DNA of 6,493 nucleotides from Candidatus Thorarchaeota archaeon. Lineage in GTDB: Archaea; Asgardarchaeota; Thorarchaeia; Thorarchaeales; Thorarchaeaceae. The stretch lies in contig JAEORG010000191.1 in the NCBI GenBank assembly GCA_016841005.1, positions 1-6,493 on the forward strand, in the 5' to 3' direction. The first letter of the stretch is position 1. Every line of letters starts with the position of its first letter. Below, piece after piece: positions 5,364 through 6,493 of this stretch. The notes below the pieces were generated by a model. It had not been told where the DNA came from and did not search any database. It saw only the letters and a program-made list of their open reading frames with translations. Position numbers and translations under genes: made by a program.

Positions 5364-6493
5364 TTGAAGCGCGCATTGGTTGTTTTGCTATTATTAGTTC
5401 CAGTCATAGGTATGCTACCTATGATTGAAATTGAGAGAGAATCAATTATTGAAACGTATATTGATGAGCGATTACCAATAATTATGGATAACGAGGAGAA
5501 GAGTGGTGTATCAATAAGATTTGAGAGAGAACTTGACACGTCAGACATTCAGTACTATGAGTCATTAGGAGTGTCTTTCGGTGCTTCGCCGCAACATATT
5601 GGCTCAATATATGTTGCAGAGGCATCTGCAACTGTACTTGAGTATCTCAGATTGGATCCAAACTTCATATCTTATGAACCGCTTCGGCATCCAAAGAATA
5701 TGCATCAACCAAGAAATGTGTCAGTGATGGGAACTGAAACATATTCAGATATTGCATGGCAGATGCAGGATTACTATGGGACAAATCTGACTGGGGATGG
5801 TCTGCTGATTGCAGATCTGGATACCGGAGTACAGTGGAGACATCCGGATTTCTTCTTTGCGGATGGTGGGACATTCTCCTGGTTCGATACTGTCACTGGA
5901 CCACCGTATCTATTCGTAAATGGAACCGATGGTATAGACTTGAATACCGATTTTTCAATAACCGCCAATGAAACACTCTACACAATCGATACCAACAATA
6001 ATGGAAACTATGAGGTAGACATTGATTGGATTTGGCTAGATAATGGAACAAACACTGGCGTAATAGATGATGGTGATACATTCTTTGTAGTCAATGATGC
6101 AAATAATGATGGACAACTTAGCACAGGAGAAACTCTGGAGGCGCTACTTACTCCAAAGACGAAATATATTGTTCATAAACCTTCAACTATTCAAACATGG
6201 GAGAGAGGTGTCAATCTTACTTCAAGTACATACTATGATACTGATGGTCATGGTACTGGTGTTGCAGGCATATTAAACGGAGGGCAATTAGGATATCATC
6301 AGTTTGTGGGTGTCGCACCTGATGCTGAGTTGATGGCAATCAATATTTTTGGATCAGATGGTCTCACTGTGGAAGAAGGACTCATCTGGGCTCGCGACCA
6401 CGGAGCTGATGTTATTCTTATTGAGGTCGGTTCATGGACATACGAGTTTCTCGATGGCTCTAGTAATGTAGAATTAATGATTGATGCTCTTAC
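5364..6493 (+). CDS. Exported subtilisin-like serine protease (S8), 3' partial
   Basis: The reading frame runs off the right edge, giving 376 codons. The start is TTG at 5364-5366: an in-frame TAG lies two codons upstream, and KRALVVLLLLVPVIG, a good signal peptide, follows at once; GGAG at 5350-5353 is 10 bases ahead. Residues about 47-106 resemble an I9-type inhibitory propeptide (VSIRFERELDTSDIQYYESLG, IGSIYVAEASATVLEYLRLDP). Catalytic Asp is D153 in ADLDTGV and His is H296 in DGHGTGVAG; the usual second His (HGTH) is Gly. Residues 315-357 hold the conserved VGVAPDAELMAINIF and GADVILIEVGSW, where the common N-x-S-x-G is replaced by LIEVG. The catalytic Ser lies beyond the window. Between Asp and His are 142 residues, against about 31 in subtilisin, including an EF-hand-like loop DANNDGQLSTGE (245-256). 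It probably acts outside the cell on proteins or peptides. Protease family certain; substrate unknown. Confidence 0.93.
   Translation, partial: MKRALVVLLLLVPVIGMLPMIEIERESIIETYIDERLPIIMDNEEKSGVSIRFERELDTSDIQYYESLGVSFGASPQHIGSIYVAEASATVLEYLRLDPNFISYEPLRHPKNMHQPRNVSVMGTETYSDIAWQMQDYYGTNLTGDGLLIADLDTGVQWRHPDFFFADGGTFSWFDTVTGPPYLFVNGTDGIDLNTDFSITANETLYTIDTNNNGNYEVDIDWIWLDNGTNTGVIDDGDTFFVVNDANNDGQLSTGETLEALLTPKTKYIVHKPSTIQTWERGVNLTSSTYYDTDGHGTGVAGILNGGQLGYHQFVGVAPDAELMAINIFGSDGLTVEEGLIWARDHGADVILIEVGSWTYEFLDGSSNVELMIDAL

Noticed and set aside
5756..5971. Plus-strand 71-codon frame and several minus-strand frames within the subtilase
   Set aside because: They are shadows of the subtilase frame, which runs uninterrupted from 5364 to the edge and contains its catalytic motifs.

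Overview
The window most likely comes from an archaeon, and an Asgard (Thorarchaeota-like) lineage is my best guess. The evidence is a set of exported beta-rich proteins anchored by a C-terminal membrane helix plus a short basic tail, a NosD-type beta-helix protein with the archaeal surface-protein signature GSGTxxDPYIIENYEI, a TATA-like element where a promoter is expected, GGTG/GGAG-type ribosome binding sites, and frequent TTG starts. Base composition is moderately AT-rich. No rRNA, tRNA, CRISPR array or intact insertion sequence is visible, so the placement rests on protein style alone.

Layout. (1) 2-1156, + strand: 3' part of a surface beta-helix (NosD/PbH1-type) protein whose signal peptide lies off the left edge. 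(2) 1157-1309: a short convergent intergenic gap, locally GC-rich, with no supported gene. (3) 1310-1933, - strand: a membrane methyltransferase of the isoprenylcysteine carboxyl methyltransferase (ICMT)-like fold. (4) 1934-2092: a gap holding an 8-bp inverted repeat. (5) 2093-4291, - strand: a 732-residue exported, C-terminally anchored protein with a complete metzincin zinc motif, an apparent internal domain duplication and a beta-sandwich placed just before the active-site helix. (6) 4292-4480: a regulatory-looking gap with a leader stem-loop ending four bases before the protease start, a TATA-like box, and a 14-bp perfect palindrome beside a near-repeat of its half. (7) 4481-4729 and 4836-5222, - strand: two small proteins, one DUF3303-like and one conserved but unnamed; both appear to start at TTG. 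(8) 5223-5363: a divergent promoter region. (9) 5364 to the right edge, + strand: the first 376 codons of an exported subtilisin-like protease, also starting at TTG, with an I9-like propeptide and a large insertion carrying an EF-hand-like calcium loop between the catalytic Asp and His.

How the genes relate: three of the six genes encode exported proteins (beta-helix, metalloprotease, subtilase), two of them visibly membrane-anchored and the third cut off before its C-terminus. The window therefore looks like a cell-surface/extracellular proteolysis neighbourhood rather than a defined pathway. The two small genes are probably cytosolic and may be co-transcribed. No direct functional link between the methyltransferase and its neighbours is visible. 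The most unusual items are the architecture of the 732-residue metalloprotease and the structured DNA/RNA upstream of it. I see no convincing sign of a wholly new multi-gene system.
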